64,000 nucleotides of DNA from positions 658,135 to 722,134 of the forward strand of contig NZ_MTQF01000004.1 of the NCBI RefSeq assembly GCF_001975985.1. The letters are read 5' to 3'. The stretch is from [Flexibacter] sp. ATCC 35103 (GTDB taxonomy: Bacteria; Bacteroidota; Bacteroidia; Flavobacteriales; Flavobacteriaceae). How positions within the stretch are numbered: the stretch's first letter is position 1; the number at the start of each line of letters is the position of its first letter. Of the stretch, positions 1 to 8,321 are shown one piece after another. Below the pieces are notes generated by a model that was not told where the DNA came from, did not search any database, and worked only from the letters and a program-made list of their open reading frames with translations. The translations under genes were made by a program, and so were the position numbers.

Positions 1-16
1 TCATTAGTTTTTTCAT
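1..16 (-). CDS. Possible 5' end of a truncated gene running off the left edge
   Basis: On the minus strand an ATG at 14-16 is followed by AAA AAA CTA ATG, a reading MKKLM that resembles the start of many signal peptides in this organism group. A TAnnTTTG-type box lies about 80 bases upstream at 98-105. Only five codons are visible, so neither product nor reality can be proven. Its place beside the mannan regulator makes a further locus gene, for example an outer-membrane transporter, possible; that is inference only. Confidence 0.25.
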
Positions 17-329
17 AATAAATGTTTGGTTAGTTTAAATTTGTTTGATAATTCAAGTCCTAAAAAAAGATGGTATTTATTTTCTTAAATTATTTAACAA
101 ATCTATAACACAAGAAAACATTAAATCGATAGTATTATATCATTTAATGATAATATTTTTACTATAACGTTTTAAAAAAACATATATGAAAAAAAAATCA
201 GTCAAAAATTACATTATTCACAATACACACCTATTAAATCACCAGGAATTATAAATAAAAATTAACGAATAAGCGAAAAAGCAAACGATTTCGTTAAAAA
301 TAATATTTGTTTGTGCAAAAAAAGTATCA
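17..329. other. Intergenic region left of the AraC regulator
   Basis: This very AT-rich stretch contains no convincing reading frame. Read on the minus strand, positions 98-105 spell TAGATTTG, matching the Bacteroidota -7 consensus TAnnTTTG, and could drive the gene starting at position 16. No clear -33 TTG was found at the usual spacing. No terminator hairpin for the AraC gene, which ends at 330, is obvious. Confidence 0.4.
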
Positions 330-1208
330 CTACAAAATACGCTTTAATCCAGAAAAATCTTCTCTATATTGACTGGGAGTACAATTTTTAATAGCCTTAA
401 AACTACGATTGAAGTTTGCGATATTATTAAAGCCGGATTTAAAAGCAACTTCAGAAACGCTCATATCTTTTTCTACCAGCCAACGCGCAGCATATCCAAT
501 CCTGATATCATTTATATAATTGACAAAAGTTTTACCTGTACGTTTTTTTATAAAACGATTAAAAGAAATAATTGACATACTTGCAACATTTGCAACATCC
601 TCAAGGGTAATTTTATCAGCAAAATGCTTTTGCACATATTCATAAACCAACTTCATTTTATCATAGTCATCAAACGTATCATAATCTACTGTATAAGTAG
701 AAAGCAAACGTTGATTTCTGGAATTCGCAAGATCATATAATAAAGAAGTGATTTCTAAAAAATAGTCCATACCGTCTAATTTAGAAAGCTTTACTAAACG
801 CGGAGTCAATTCTTCTGCCACTTTTTTAGAAAATAAAATGCCGTGAATCGAGCGGTTGAACATATCACGAATTGGGTTCATAATACGTCTTGACAATAAA
901 GATTCATGAAATAAATCATTATGAAACTGAATCGTTATTTCATGTATTTTTTTACTGGTACATTTACTTAATTCCCAACCGTGATATAAATTAGGACCAA
1001 TCAAAACCAATTCGACATTGTCAATTTCTTCAATATTATCACCAACAACACGCTTCACTCCTTTTCCGTTTAAAATAAAATTGATTTCAAATTCCGGATG
1101 ATAATGCACCGGAAAATCAAAGCTGTCTTTCACCCTGTCAAAAACTAAAAAACTGTCTCCGGCTGAAAGCGGAGCGATTTCTCTGTAAAAGTTTTTAGTA
1201 TTACTCAT
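330..1208 (-). CDS. AraC-family transcriptional regulator of the mannan locus
   Basis: This is a 292-residue cytoplasmic regulator. Residues about 30-80 form a cupin-like sensor half with HYHPEFEINF and GPNLYHGWE, as in AraC-type sugar-binding domains. Residues about 185-285 carry two helix-turn-helix units, including LEDVANVASMS, FNRFIKKRTGKTF and a second unit ending NFNRSFKAIKNCTPSQYR. It is divergent from the GH26 mannanase across 303 bases, an arrangement typical of a local regulator, so it probably responds to a manno-oligosaccharide or a product of it. Bacteroidota polysaccharide loci more often use hybrid two-component or SusR-type sensors, so an AraC type is slightly unusual. The ligand is not readable from sequence. 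Confidence 0.9.
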   Translation of the reverse strand: MSNTKNFYREIAPLSAGDSFLVFDRVKDSFDFPVHYHPEFEINFILNGKGVKRVVGDNIEEIDNVELVLIGPNLYHGWELSKCTSKKIHEITIQFHNDLFHESLLSRRIMNPIRDMFNRSIHGILFSKKVAEELTPRLVKLSKLDGMDYFLEITSLLYDLANSRNQRLLSTYTVDYDTFDDYDKMKLVYEYVQKHFADKITLEDVANVASMSIISFNRFIKKRTGKTFVNYINDIRIGYAARWLVEKDMSVSEVAFKSGFNNIANFNRSFKAIKNCTPSQYREDFSGLKRIL

Positions 1209-1511
1209 CTTTAAAAGCTATTTTAGGAAGTACTATTTGAATTTTTATTTGCAATAATATGATATATAATTGATAAAATAATATTAATTAGACGATAAAC
1301 ATCCGATTATCTTTGAAAAATAGAATTATCATTTTTACAAAAACAATAATCATAATAAACATTAATCATTTTTAATGCAATATATTTTTATAGTTTTGAT
1401 AATTTTAGTCTAAAAAGAGTAGCAAATTTTCGTTACAGAAATTGATTCCTTTTTAAAGACTTTTATATTTACAAATTTGCAGTTACTGCACTGAACAACA
1501 AGTATATCATA
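1209..1511. promoter_or_regulatory. Divergent control region between araC-type gene and GH26 operon
   Basis: This 303-base AT-rich spacer separates the regulator from the mannanase operon. On the plus strand, positions 1391-1398 read TAGTTTTG, matching TAnnTTTG, which would give a leader of about 105 bases before the GH26 start. No -33 TTG sits at the expected distance, consistent with an activator-dependent promoter, but that is inference. No coding sequence is seen. Confidence 0.4.
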
Positions 1512-2654
1512 ATGAAAAAAAACATCCTGACGCTAATAGTCACCATACTTATAGGAACTTCTTGTTCAGCTAAACCTATTACCACTAATACTAATTTGTC
1601 ACTTTCAGATAAAAAAGCAACACCCGAAACGGTTTCCTTGTATAAAAACCTAATCCAATTAACCCAAAAAGGATATCTTTTTGGACATCAGGACGATCTT
1701 GCTTATGGTGTAAATTGGAAATACGAAAACGGACGCAGCGATGTAAAAGATGTGGTTGGTGATTATCCTGCAGTTTACGGTTGGGACATTGCCGGCCTCG
1801 AGAGAAATGATGCTAATAATATTGATGGTATTCCTTTTATTAAAATGAAACAATATATCGAAGAAGCACATGAAAGAGGCGGAATTTCGACAATAAGCAT
1901 GCATTTTGACAATCCGGCAACAGGAAAAAGTGCCTGGGATAATTCTCCAAATTCATTAAAAACGATTCTGCCTGGCGGAGAAAATCATAAAAAATTTACT
2001 ATTTGGCTAGATAAAGCAGCGGATTTCTTTATCTCCTTAAAAGATAAAAAAGGAAAAAACATTCCTATTCTTTTCAGACCATATCACGAACTTACCGGCG
2101 GCTGGTTTTGGTGGGGAAAAGGAAATTGTACACCCGAAGAATTTAAAACACTGTGGAAATTTACTTTCGAATATCTACAAAATAAAGGCGTTCATAATTT
2201 AATTTATATTTACAATACCAGTAGTTTTAATTCTGCAGAAGATTTTCTCGCAAATTATCCAGGTGACGAATATGCTGATATTTTGAGTTTTGATTCCTAT
2301 CAGAATAATGATGACAAAAACGGTGAAAAATTTATTGCCGAAGTTCAAAATCAGCTTAAAACCTTAAACGAAATTGGCACAAAACAACATAAATTAATTG
2401 CGATAGCCGAAGCTGGTTATGAAGCAATTCCGGACCCAAAATGGTGGACAGGAACTTTGTCTAAAGCAATTGGTGATTATAAAATTTCTTATGTTTTATT
2501 ATGGAGAAACCACGGGTGGCAGGAAAAAGAACAAAAAATGCATTACTATGCCCCATATTCCGGCCAGATAAGTGAGAAAGATTTTGTTGACTTTTATAAT
2601 CTGGACAAAACGCTATTCGAAAAAGACATTAAAAAATTGAGAATTAAAAATTAA
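1512..2654 (+). CDS. GH26 endo-beta-1,4-mannanase lipoprotein
   Basis: This 380-residue glycoside hydrolase family 26 protein is predicted to cut the beta-1,4-mannan backbone, probably releasing mannobiose. The signal peptide ends in a lipobox (IGTSC, Cys18), so it is membrane-anchored. The catalytic pair is visible: acid/base Glu193 in FRPYHE and nucleophile Glu300 in IAIAEAGY, about 107 residues apart as usual for a TIM-barrel clan A enzyme. Aromatic residues after the acid/base (GGWFWWG) fit the substrate cleft. It opens the plus-strand run followed by transporter, phosphorylase and epimerase, which fits the Bacteroidota mannobiose pathway. Family assignment is firm; surface exposure and exact product are inferred. 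Confidence 0.93.
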   Translation: MKKNILTLIVTILIGTSCSAKPITTNTNLSLSDKKATPETVSLYKNLIQLTQKGYLFGHQDDLAYGVNWKYENGRSDVKDVVGDYPAVYGWDIAGLERNDANNIDGIPFIKMKQYIEEAHERGGISTISMHFDNPATGKSAWDNSPNSLKTILPGGENHKKFTIWLDKAADFFISLKDKKGKNIPILFRPYHELTGGWFWWGKGNCTPEEFKTLWKFTFEYLQNKGVHNLIYIYNTSSFNSAEDFLANYPGDEYADILSFDSYQNNDDKNGEKFIAEVQNQLKTLNEIGTKQHKLIAIAEAGYEAIPDPKWWTGTLSKAIGDYKISYVLLWRNHGWQEKEQKMHYYAPYSGQISEKDFVDFYNLDKTLFEKDIKKLRIKN

Positions 2655-2686
2655 AAATCTGCGAGATCTGCGTGCAAAAAATTCAA

Positions 2687-2798
2687 CACACAGAAACATA
2701 GATTTTAAGAAATTGCATTCAAAATAAAATCCGTTTTTATCCGCGTTTTTACGAAGTAAATCCGTTTTATCCGCGTCAAAAAACACACACAGAAACAT
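2687..2798. repeat. Intergenic repeat with 'atccgttttatccgcg' units between direct copies
   Basis: Between the GH26 and transporter genes, 2729-2777 holds two head-to-tail copies of a unit close to ATCCGTTTTATCCGCGT. Similar units recur in inverted form at 15549-15641 and in fragments at 12222-12250. The block is bracketed by direct copies of CACACAGAAACAT (2687-2699 and from 2786), which look like an accretion of repeats rather than a coding feature. No role is known to me. Confidence 0.6.
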
Positions 2799-2833
2799 TA
2801 AAATAATTAACCAAACAAAACTACAAAAGCCTA

Positions 2834-4225
2834 ATGCACGACAAAATCAGTTTAAAAGAAAAAATAGGTTACGGTCTTGGAGATGCTGCATCATCCATGT
2901 TCTGGAAAATTTTCAGCATGTATCTTTTATTTTTCTACACCGATGTTTTCGGACTGGCGCCTGCCGTTGTAGGAACCATGTTTTTGATTACCAGAATCTG
3001 GGATTCTTGTTTTGATCCGATTGTGGGAATAATTGCCGACAGAACAAAGAGCAAATGGGGAAAATTCAGACCTTACCTTTTATGGGTTGCTGTGCCTTTT
3101 GCCGTTATCGGAGTTTTGACTTTTTATACGCCTGATTTTGACGAAAAAGGAAAAATAATTTATGCCTATATTACCTATTCAGCAATGATGATGATTTATT
3201 CGTTAATCAATGTGCCTTATGCGTCACTTTTGGGCGTAATGTCTTCTGACCGAAAAGAAAGAACAACATTATCCTCTTATAGAATGGTTTTTGCCTTTGG
3301 AGGAAGCTTATTGGCACTTTGGCTAATTGAACCTTTAGTAAATTATTTTGGAGGAAGTTTAAATTCTAAATCAGGCTGGCTGGCTACAATTTCAGTTTTC
3401 GGAATTATAACAACTGCTTTTTTCTGGGGTTGTTTTTTCTTTACAAAAGAAAGAGTAAAACCAATTTCTGACGAACAAACAAATCTAAAAGAAGATTTAA
3501 AAGATTTATTAAAAAATAAACCGTGGTGGATTTTACTAGGCGCCGGAATTGGTGCATTGGTTTTCAATTCTATTCGTGACGGAGCAGCTGTTTATTATTT
3601 TAAATATTATGTAAGCAGCAGCATAAACTTTGATTTTTCGCTTTTTGGAACAGATTTTCACATGACACCAACCTCTATTTATTTGGTTTTAGGACAAGCT
3701 GCTAATATCATTGGCGTTATTGCCGCCACACCAATTGCAAACAGAATTGGTAAAAAGAAAACCTTTTTTGGCGCCATGGCATTAGCCGCGATTTTGAGTT
3801 TGATTTTCTATTTATTCGGCAAGGAAGATATTTTCCTAATCATGACATTTCAGGTTTTAATCAGTATTTGTGCCGGTTGCATCTTTCCATTAATCTGGTC
3901 GATGTATGCCGATAGTGCAGATTACTCAGAGTGGAAACAAGGTCGAAGAGCAACAGGATTGGTTTTCTCTGCTTCGTCAATGTCCCAAAAGTTTGGCTGG
4001 ACCATTGGTGGTGCCGGAACCGGATGGCTTTTAGGCTATTATGGTTTCCAGGCAAATGTCGAACAAACTGCAATAACTCAAAACGGAATTCAATTAATGC
4101 TAAGCATACTTCCTGCCATTGCAGCAATAATATCAGTTCTTTTTATCCTGTTTTATCCGTTATCCGAAGAAAAACTTCAGGTAATCGAACAGGATTTAAA
4201 CGAAAAACGAGACCAGACCAATTAA
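2834..4225 (+). CDS. GPH-family MFS sugar (mannobiose) symporter
   Basis: This 463-residue, about 12-helix inner-membrane protein belongs to the glycoside-pentoside-hexuronide:cation symporter family. The N-terminus GYGLGDAASSMFW and the loop KSKWGKFRPYLLW (about residues 73-84) are family signatures, and the Asp57 and Asp61 region fits the cation/sugar site of MelB-like proteins. It lies between the GH26 mannanase and the GH130 phosphorylase, whose gene starts 28 bases after its stop, so it probably imports mannobiose or short manno-oligosaccharides for cytoplasmic phosphorolysis. Substrate is inferred from context only. Confidence 0.9.
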   Translation: MHDKISLKEKIGYGLGDAASSMFWKIFSMYLLFFYTDVFGLAPAVVGTMFLITRIWDSCFDPIVGIIADRTKSKWGKFRPYLLWVAVPFAVIGVLTFYTPDFDEKGKIIYAYITYSAMMMIYSLINVPYASLLGVMSSDRKERTTLSSYRMVFAFGGSLLALWLIEPLVNYFGGSLNSKSGWLATISVFGIITTAFFWGCFFFTKERVKPISDEQTNLKEDLKDLLKNKPWWILLGAGIGALVFNSIRDGAAVYYFKYYVSSSINFDFSLFGTDFHMTPTSIYLVLGQAANIIGVIAATPIANRIGKKKTFFGAMALAAILSLIFYLFGKEDIFLIMTFQVLISICAGCIFPLIWSMYADSADYSEWKQGRRATGLVFSASSMSQKFGWTIGGAGTGWLLGYYGFQANVEQTAITQNGIQLMLSILPAIAAIISVLFILFYPLSEEKLQVIEQDLNEKRDQTN

Positions 4226-4253
4226 AAAAATACAGATACAGAAACCTATTAAT

Positions 4254-5444
4254 ATGACAACAATAGCCACTTCAACTACATTTCAGGATAGAAAAGTAGC
4301 ATTAGAAAAAGAACATAAAGTACTGATCGAGCAAAAAAATGCTCCACAGGATCACGCCGGAAACGGTATATACGAACGCTACAAAAATCCGGTTGTTACA
4401 GCAGCACATGTACCATTGAACTGGCGTTTTGACCTTAACGAAAAAACAAATCCATTTTTACAGGAACGCATTGGGATGAACGCCGCTTTTAATGCAGGCG
4501 CCATGAAATGGAACGGAAAATATTTATTGGCTGTTCGTGTTGAAGGCATAGACAGAAAATCTTTTTTTGCTATTGCCGAAAGTCCAAATGGAGTAGATAA
4601 TTTTAGGTTTTGGGAGAAACCATGTGTGATTCCGCAAACTGAAGAACCGGACACCAATGTTTATGATATGCGTTTGATCAATCATGAAGACGGCTGGGTT
4701 TATGGTATTTTTTGTACCGAAAGAAAAGATCCAAAAGCACCAAAAGGAGATACAAGTTCCGCAATTGCTAATGCTGGAATTGTTCGTTCGAAAGATTTAA
4801 TAAACTGGGAAAGATTACCGGATTTAATCTCAAATACCGGACAACAGCGTAATGTAGTCTTGCATCCTGAATTTGTAAACGGAAAATACGCATTATATAC
4901 ACGTCCTCAAGATGGATTTATTGATGTTGGCGCTGGTGGCGGAATTGGTTTAGGATATGTTGACGACATGACAAATCCGGTTGTAAAAGAGGAAAAAATC
5001 ATCTTCGGAAAACAATATCACACCATTTACGAACTTAAAAACGGTCTTGGTCCTGCTCCTATCAAAACCGAAAAAGGCTGGTTGCATCTCGCACACGGCG
5101 TTCGAAATACTGCTGCAGGATTACGTTATACACTTTATATGTTCATGACAGATTTGCACGATATTTCGAAAGTGACACACGTTCCCGCCGGGCATTTTAT
5201 GGGACCTGAAGGAATTGAGAGAGTTGGTGATGTCTCGAATGTTCTATTCTCAAACGGATGGATCGAAGATACTGACGGAACTGTTTATGTTTATTACGCA
5301 TCATCTGATACGAGAATGCATGTGGCTGTTTCATCAGTAGAAAAGCTGGTTGATTATGTTACAAATGCTCCGGCAGATACTTTTATTTCGGCAGGATCTG
5401 TAAAAACCATCATCAGTCAAATCGAAAAAAATAATACAATTTAA
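4254..5444 (+). CDS. GH130 beta-1,4-mannosylglucose phosphorylase
   Basis: This 396-residue cytoplasmic enzyme of glycoside hydrolase family 130 is expected to split 4-O-beta-D-mannosyl-D-glucose with phosphate into mannose-1-phosphate and glucose. Family segments seen include GMNAAFNAGAMKWNGKY (about 74-90), PDTNVYDMR with the presumed catalytic Asp138, RPQDGFIDVGAGGG and LAHGVRNTAAG, the latter with Arg/His suited to phosphate binding. There is no signal peptide. Immediately downstream, after six bases, lies the 2-epimerase that would supply its substrate from mannobiose, which supports subfamily 1 (mannosylglucose phosphorylase) over a mannosyl-GlcNAc phosphorylase. Confidence 0.92.
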   Translation: MTTIATSTTFQDRKVALEKEHKVLIEQKNAPQDHAGNGIYERYKNPVVTAAHVPLNWRFDLNEKTNPFLQERIGMNAAFNAGAMKWNGKYLLAVRVEGIDRKSFFAIAESPNGVDNFRFWEKPCVIPQTEEPDTNVYDMRLINHEDGWVYGIFCTERKDPKAPKGDTSSAIANAGIVRSKDLINWERLPDLISNTGQQRNVVLHPEFVNGKYALYTRPQDGFIDVGAGGGIGLGYVDDMTNPVVKEEKIIFGKQYHTIYELKNGLGPAPIKTEKGWLHLAHGVRNTAAGLRYTLYMFMTDLHDISKVTHVPAGHFMGPEGIERVGDVSNVLFSNGWIEDTDGTVYVYYASSDTRMHVAVSSVEKLVDYVTNAPADTFISAGSVKTIISQIEKNNTI

Positions 5445-5450
5445 TTTATC

Positions 5451-6641
5451 GTGCCAATACAACTCAAGCAACTTAAAACGGAATTATCAGCTGAACTTGA
5501 CTCTATTTTAAAATATTGGTCGAAAAATACGTTAGACAATAAAAATGGTGGTTTTATTGGTCAAATTGATTACAACGATCATATTATTGCCAATACCGAA
5601 AAAGGTGCTGTACTAAACGCCAGGATTTTATGGAGTTTTTCGGCAAGTTATAAAGTAACCAAAAACGAAAGCCATAAAAAGATAGCCAAACGCGCTTTTG
5701 AGTTTCTTTCGGAATATTTTTATGATGATGAATTTGGCGGTTTGCTCTGGAGTATTAACGCTGATAAAACACTAAAAGATACCAAAAATCAGATTTATGC
5801 TTTAGCTTTTGCGATTTACGGATTATCTGAATATTATGCCATTTCTAAAGAGGACAAAGCTTTAGAAATAGCCATTAATTTATATTTAAAAATTCAGGAA
5901 CACAGCTATGATCCTGAGCACAAAGGTTATTTTGAAGCTCTAACGCGCGATTGGCAACCTATTGATGATTTGCGTTTGAGCGATAAAGATGCCAACGAAA
6001 AAAAAACTATGAATACACATTTGCATATTGTTGAAGCGTATGCGAATTTGTATAAAGTCTGGAAAGATAAAAAGCTGCAAAGTGATATCATTGAAATATT
6101 AAAGACAATAGAAAAACATTTTATTAATACAGAAACAGGACATTTACGATTATTTTTTAATGAAAAATGGATCGAAAAACCAGATGTTATTTCGTATGGT
6201 CATGATATCGAAGCGGCCTGGCTTTTGCTGCAATGTGCCCAAATATCTGAAGATGAAACATTGATTGCGAATTATACCAAACACGCCATTCAAATGGCCG
6301 AAGTTACAAAAGAAGGTCTTGATTCTGATGGCGGTTTATGGTACGAATTCAATCCGGAAAAGAATGAATTAGTAAGCGAAAAACATTGGTGGGTTCAGGC
6401 CGAAGCTTTAATTGGTTTTTATAACGCCTATCAATTAACTAATGATGAAACATATTTAAACATCGTTTACAAAAACTGGGATTTTATAAAAAAATACATT
6501 CTGGACAAAGAAAACGGTGAATGGTTCTGGGGAATCAACCGTGACTATTCTTTGATCGAAAAAGACAAAGCCGGTTTCTGGAAATGTCCGTATCATAATA
6601 GTCGCGCTTGTTTGGAACTTATTGAGCGTATTAAAGTATAA
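5451..6641 (+). CDS. AGE-family mannobiose/cellobiose 2-epimerase
   Basis: This 396-residue N-acylglucosamine/cellobiose 2-epimerase family protein is predicted to be an (alpha/alpha)6 barrel. Three histidines match the catalytic set of cellobiose 2-epimerases: His192 in NTHLHIVEAY, His251 in SYGHDIEAAW and His382 in CPYHNSRACLE. The family motif KHWWVQAEALIGFYNAY lies at about 311-327. Translation starts at a GTG only six bases after the GH130 stop, implying tight co-expression. With the phosphorylase it gives the known route mannobiose to mannosyl-glucose to mannose-1-phosphate plus glucose. Mannobiose as the physiological substrate is inferred from the neighbours. Confidence 0.92.
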   Translation: MPIQLKQLKTELSAELDSILKYWSKNTLDNKNGGFIGQIDYNDHIIANTEKGAVLNARILWSFSASYKVTKNESHKKIAKRAFEFLSEYFYDDEFGGLLWSINADKTLKDTKNQIYALAFAIYGLSEYYAISKEDKALEIAINLYLKIQEHSYDPEHKGYFEALTRDWQPIDDLRLSDKDANEKKTMNTHLHIVEAYANLYKVWKDKKLQSDIIEILKTIEKHFINTETGHLRLFFNEKWIEKPDVISYGHDIEAAWLLLQCAQISEDETLIANYTKHAIQMAEVTKEGLDSDGGLWYEFNPEKNELVSEKHWWVQAEALIGFYNAYQLTNDETYLNIVYKNWDFIKKYILDKENGEWFWGINRDYSLIEKDKAGFWKCPYHNSRACLELIERIKV

Positions 6642-6663
6642 ATTGATAGTCAACGCTTTTTAT

Positions 6664-6766
6664 GTCATCCCGAGGAACGAGGGATCCCACTAGAAACTCC
6701 GAAATCAAAATCGCCAATCTTTGTAGAATCCCTTGTGTGATTTCTCCTTCGTCGAAATGACAAGAT
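6664..6766 (+). repeat. Palindromic intergenic repeat, family A copy 1
   Basis: This is an about 103-base element with complementary ends, GTCATCCCGAGGAACGAGGGAT at the left and a TTCGTCGAAATGACAA end at the right, and a conserved core (TAGAAACTCCGAAATCAAAA and CGCCAATCTTTGT). Other copies are at 12114-12219 (inverted) and 62663-62765. The left arm here has diverged from the GTCATTTCGACG form of the other copies. It lies between the epimerase and GH5 genes, directly before a family B element. Confidence 0.8.
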
Positions 6767-6790
6767 TATGACAAACTAAAAAACGAAAAT

Positions 6791-6874
6791 CCCTAGCCCT
6801 GATAGAAGTGGAAATCCTTTTGTTTTTTTCTTTAAAAAAATAAAAGATTGAAACGGATAGCAGGAAATAGCTCC
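6791..6874 (+). repeat. Imperfect palindromic repeat, family B copy 1, abutting the GH5 start
   Basis: This element runs from CCCTAGCCCTGATAGAAGTGG to GGATAGCAGGAAATAGCTCC, with a T-rich and A-rich middle that can pair. Copies occur at 29879-29962 (inverted), 61487-61568 (inverted) and 62837-62926. Its right end is 13 bases from the GH5 ATG at 6888, so it would sit in the mRNA leader and could affect ribosome access. That effect is inference. Confidence 0.7.
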
Positions 6875-6887
6875 AAAAAAAATAACC

Positions 6888-8177
6888 ATGAAAAATAAAT
6901 TTCTAAAAACTCTTGTATTCGGTATAATGCTTTCTGCAATTGCTTGTCAGGCGCAGGAAAGAATTACTGTAAAGGGAACGCAATTTTATAAAGGTGATAA
7001 ACCGTACGCCTATATTGGTACGAATTATTGGTACGGAAGTTTATTGGCTTCTAAAAAAGTGGGTGACCGAAAAAGACTGCTTCGCGAACTGGATTTGATG
7101 CAGAAAAACGGAATCGACAATCTGAGAATTCTAGTTGGTGCCGATGGTGGAAAATATGATTTTACCGTTCGTCCGGCCTTGCAATATGAACAGGGAAAAT
7201 ATGATGATGATTTGCTTGACGGATTGGATTTTTTGATCAGTGAAATGAGCAAACGCAAAATGTATGCAGTTTTGTATTTGACGAATAACTGGGAATGGTC
7301 GGGCGGAATGTCGCAATATTTAGAGTGGAATGGCAAAGGTGCAATTCCGGTTCCGAATATTGCTCCGAATACCTGGCCGCAATTTATGGCGTATACAGAG
7401 CAATTTCATAGTTGTGAACCTTGTATGAAGGCTTTAGAAGATCATGTTAAATTTATTATTGGAAGAACCAATAAATACTCTAAAAAGAAATATACCGAAG
7501 ATAATACGATTATGGCGTGGCAAGTGGGCAACGAACCAAGACTTTTTACGGTAGAAAATGAAACAAAATTTACGAATTGGCTGAATAATATTGTAGACCT
7601 AATCGATAGTCTGGATAAAAATCATTTGGTTTCTACGGGTTCTGAAGGAAAAAATAGCTCAAACGACAGTATGGAAATTTTTGAACGAACACACAAAAAT
7701 CCTCACATTGATTATTTGACCATGCACATTTGGCCAAAAAACTGGAACTGGTTCAAAGCTGACAATGCCGAAAAAACGATACCAACAACACTCGAAAATG
7801 CCGGAAAATATATTGATGATCATATTAAAGTGGCCAATAATTTGAAACGTCCTATTATTATTGAAGAATTTGGTTTACCTAGAGAAAATGAAAACTTAAC
7901 TGCCGGAACTTCTGTAGCAAACAGAGATATTTTTTACAACTATATTTTTAGCAGAATTGCCGAAAGCGTTAAAAATAATGGCCCGTTACAAGCCGCTAAT
8001 TTCTGGGGATTTGGCGGAGAAGGAAAAGCAGTAACCAAAGACGGAAAATGGAATCCGGGAGATCCCTTAACAACTGATCCTCCACAAGAACCACAAGGAT
8101 TAAATTCTGTTTTTTCGAGTGACAAATCGACTTTGGATATTGTGAAGAAATACAATTTACAATTGAAAAATAGATAA
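6888..8177 (+). CDS. GH5 endo-beta-1,4-mannanase lipoprotein
   Basis: This 429-residue glycoside hydrolase family 5 protein is most like the mannanase subfamily (GH5_7). The signal peptide ends in a lipobox (LSAIAC, Cys20). Catalytic residues are acid/base Glu216 in WQVGNEPR and nucleophile Glu327 in RPIIIEEFGL. The N-terminal segment GTNYWYGSLLA and the DNLRILVGADGG strand are typical of bacterial and fungal mannanases of this family. It would complement the GH26 enzyme, one cutting long mannan and the other shorter or mixed glucomannan chains; that division is inferred. It is separated from the epimerase by two repeats, and a strong hairpin terminator follows. Confidence 0.92.
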   Translation: MKNKFLKTLVFGIMLSAIACQAQERITVKGTQFYKGDKPYAYIGTNYWYGSLLASKKVGDRKRLLRELDLMQKNGIDNLRILVGADGGKYDFTVRPALQYEQGKYDDDLLDGLDFLISEMSKRKMYAVLYLTNNWEWSGGMSQYLEWNGKGAIPVPNIAPNTWPQFMAYTEQFHSCEPCMKALEDHVKFIIGRTNKYSKKKYTEDNTIMAWQVGNEPRLFTVENETKFTNWLNNIVDLIDSLDKNHLVSTGSEGKNSSNDSMEIFERTHKNPHIDYLTMHIWPKNWNWFKADNAEKTIPTTLENAGKYIDDHIKVANNLKRPIIIEEFGLPRENENLTAGTSVANRDIFYNYIFSRIAESVKNNGPLQAANFWGFGGEGKAVTKDGKWNPGDPLTTDPPQEPQGLNSVFSSDKSTLDIVKKYNLQLKNR

Positions 8178-8197
8178 AGTACACCTTTTTACATTTC

Positions 8198-8241
8198 AAA
8201 CCCGACAGTCCCGAAGCCTAGGATAAAAACCTGTCGGGTTT
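8198..8241 (+). terminator. Hairpin terminator after GH5 mannanase
   Basis: The arms AAACCCGACAG (8198-8208) and CTGTCGGGTTT (8231-8241) are perfectly complementary, with a 22-base loop that contains TCCCGAAG. The same CCCGACAG stem appears after secA at 59944-59974. It ends the plus-strand mannan run. Confidence 0.8.
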
Positions 8242-8261
8242 ATTGTTTCGTATAAACGACA

Positions 8262-8281
8262 GAGACGCACTGCTGTGCGCC
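8262..8281. repeat. GACGCAC hairpin repeat
   Basis: AGACGCACTGCTGTGCGCCT forms a short stem around CTGCTG. Related hairpins are at 27890-27909 and 27937-27956, each near ATATG/CATATG ends. It lies between the convergent GH5 and aldo/keto reductase genes, so it may be a minor bidirectional terminator. Confidence 0.55.
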
Positions 8282-8321
8282 TCTACGACATTCATATGTT
8301 ATTTATATTTACAAAATACAT

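Noticed and set aside
4379..4657. Minus-strand frame inside the GH130 gene, and similar frames inside other genes
   Set aside because: They are antisense shadows of genes with clear family motifs and have no start-site or motif support.
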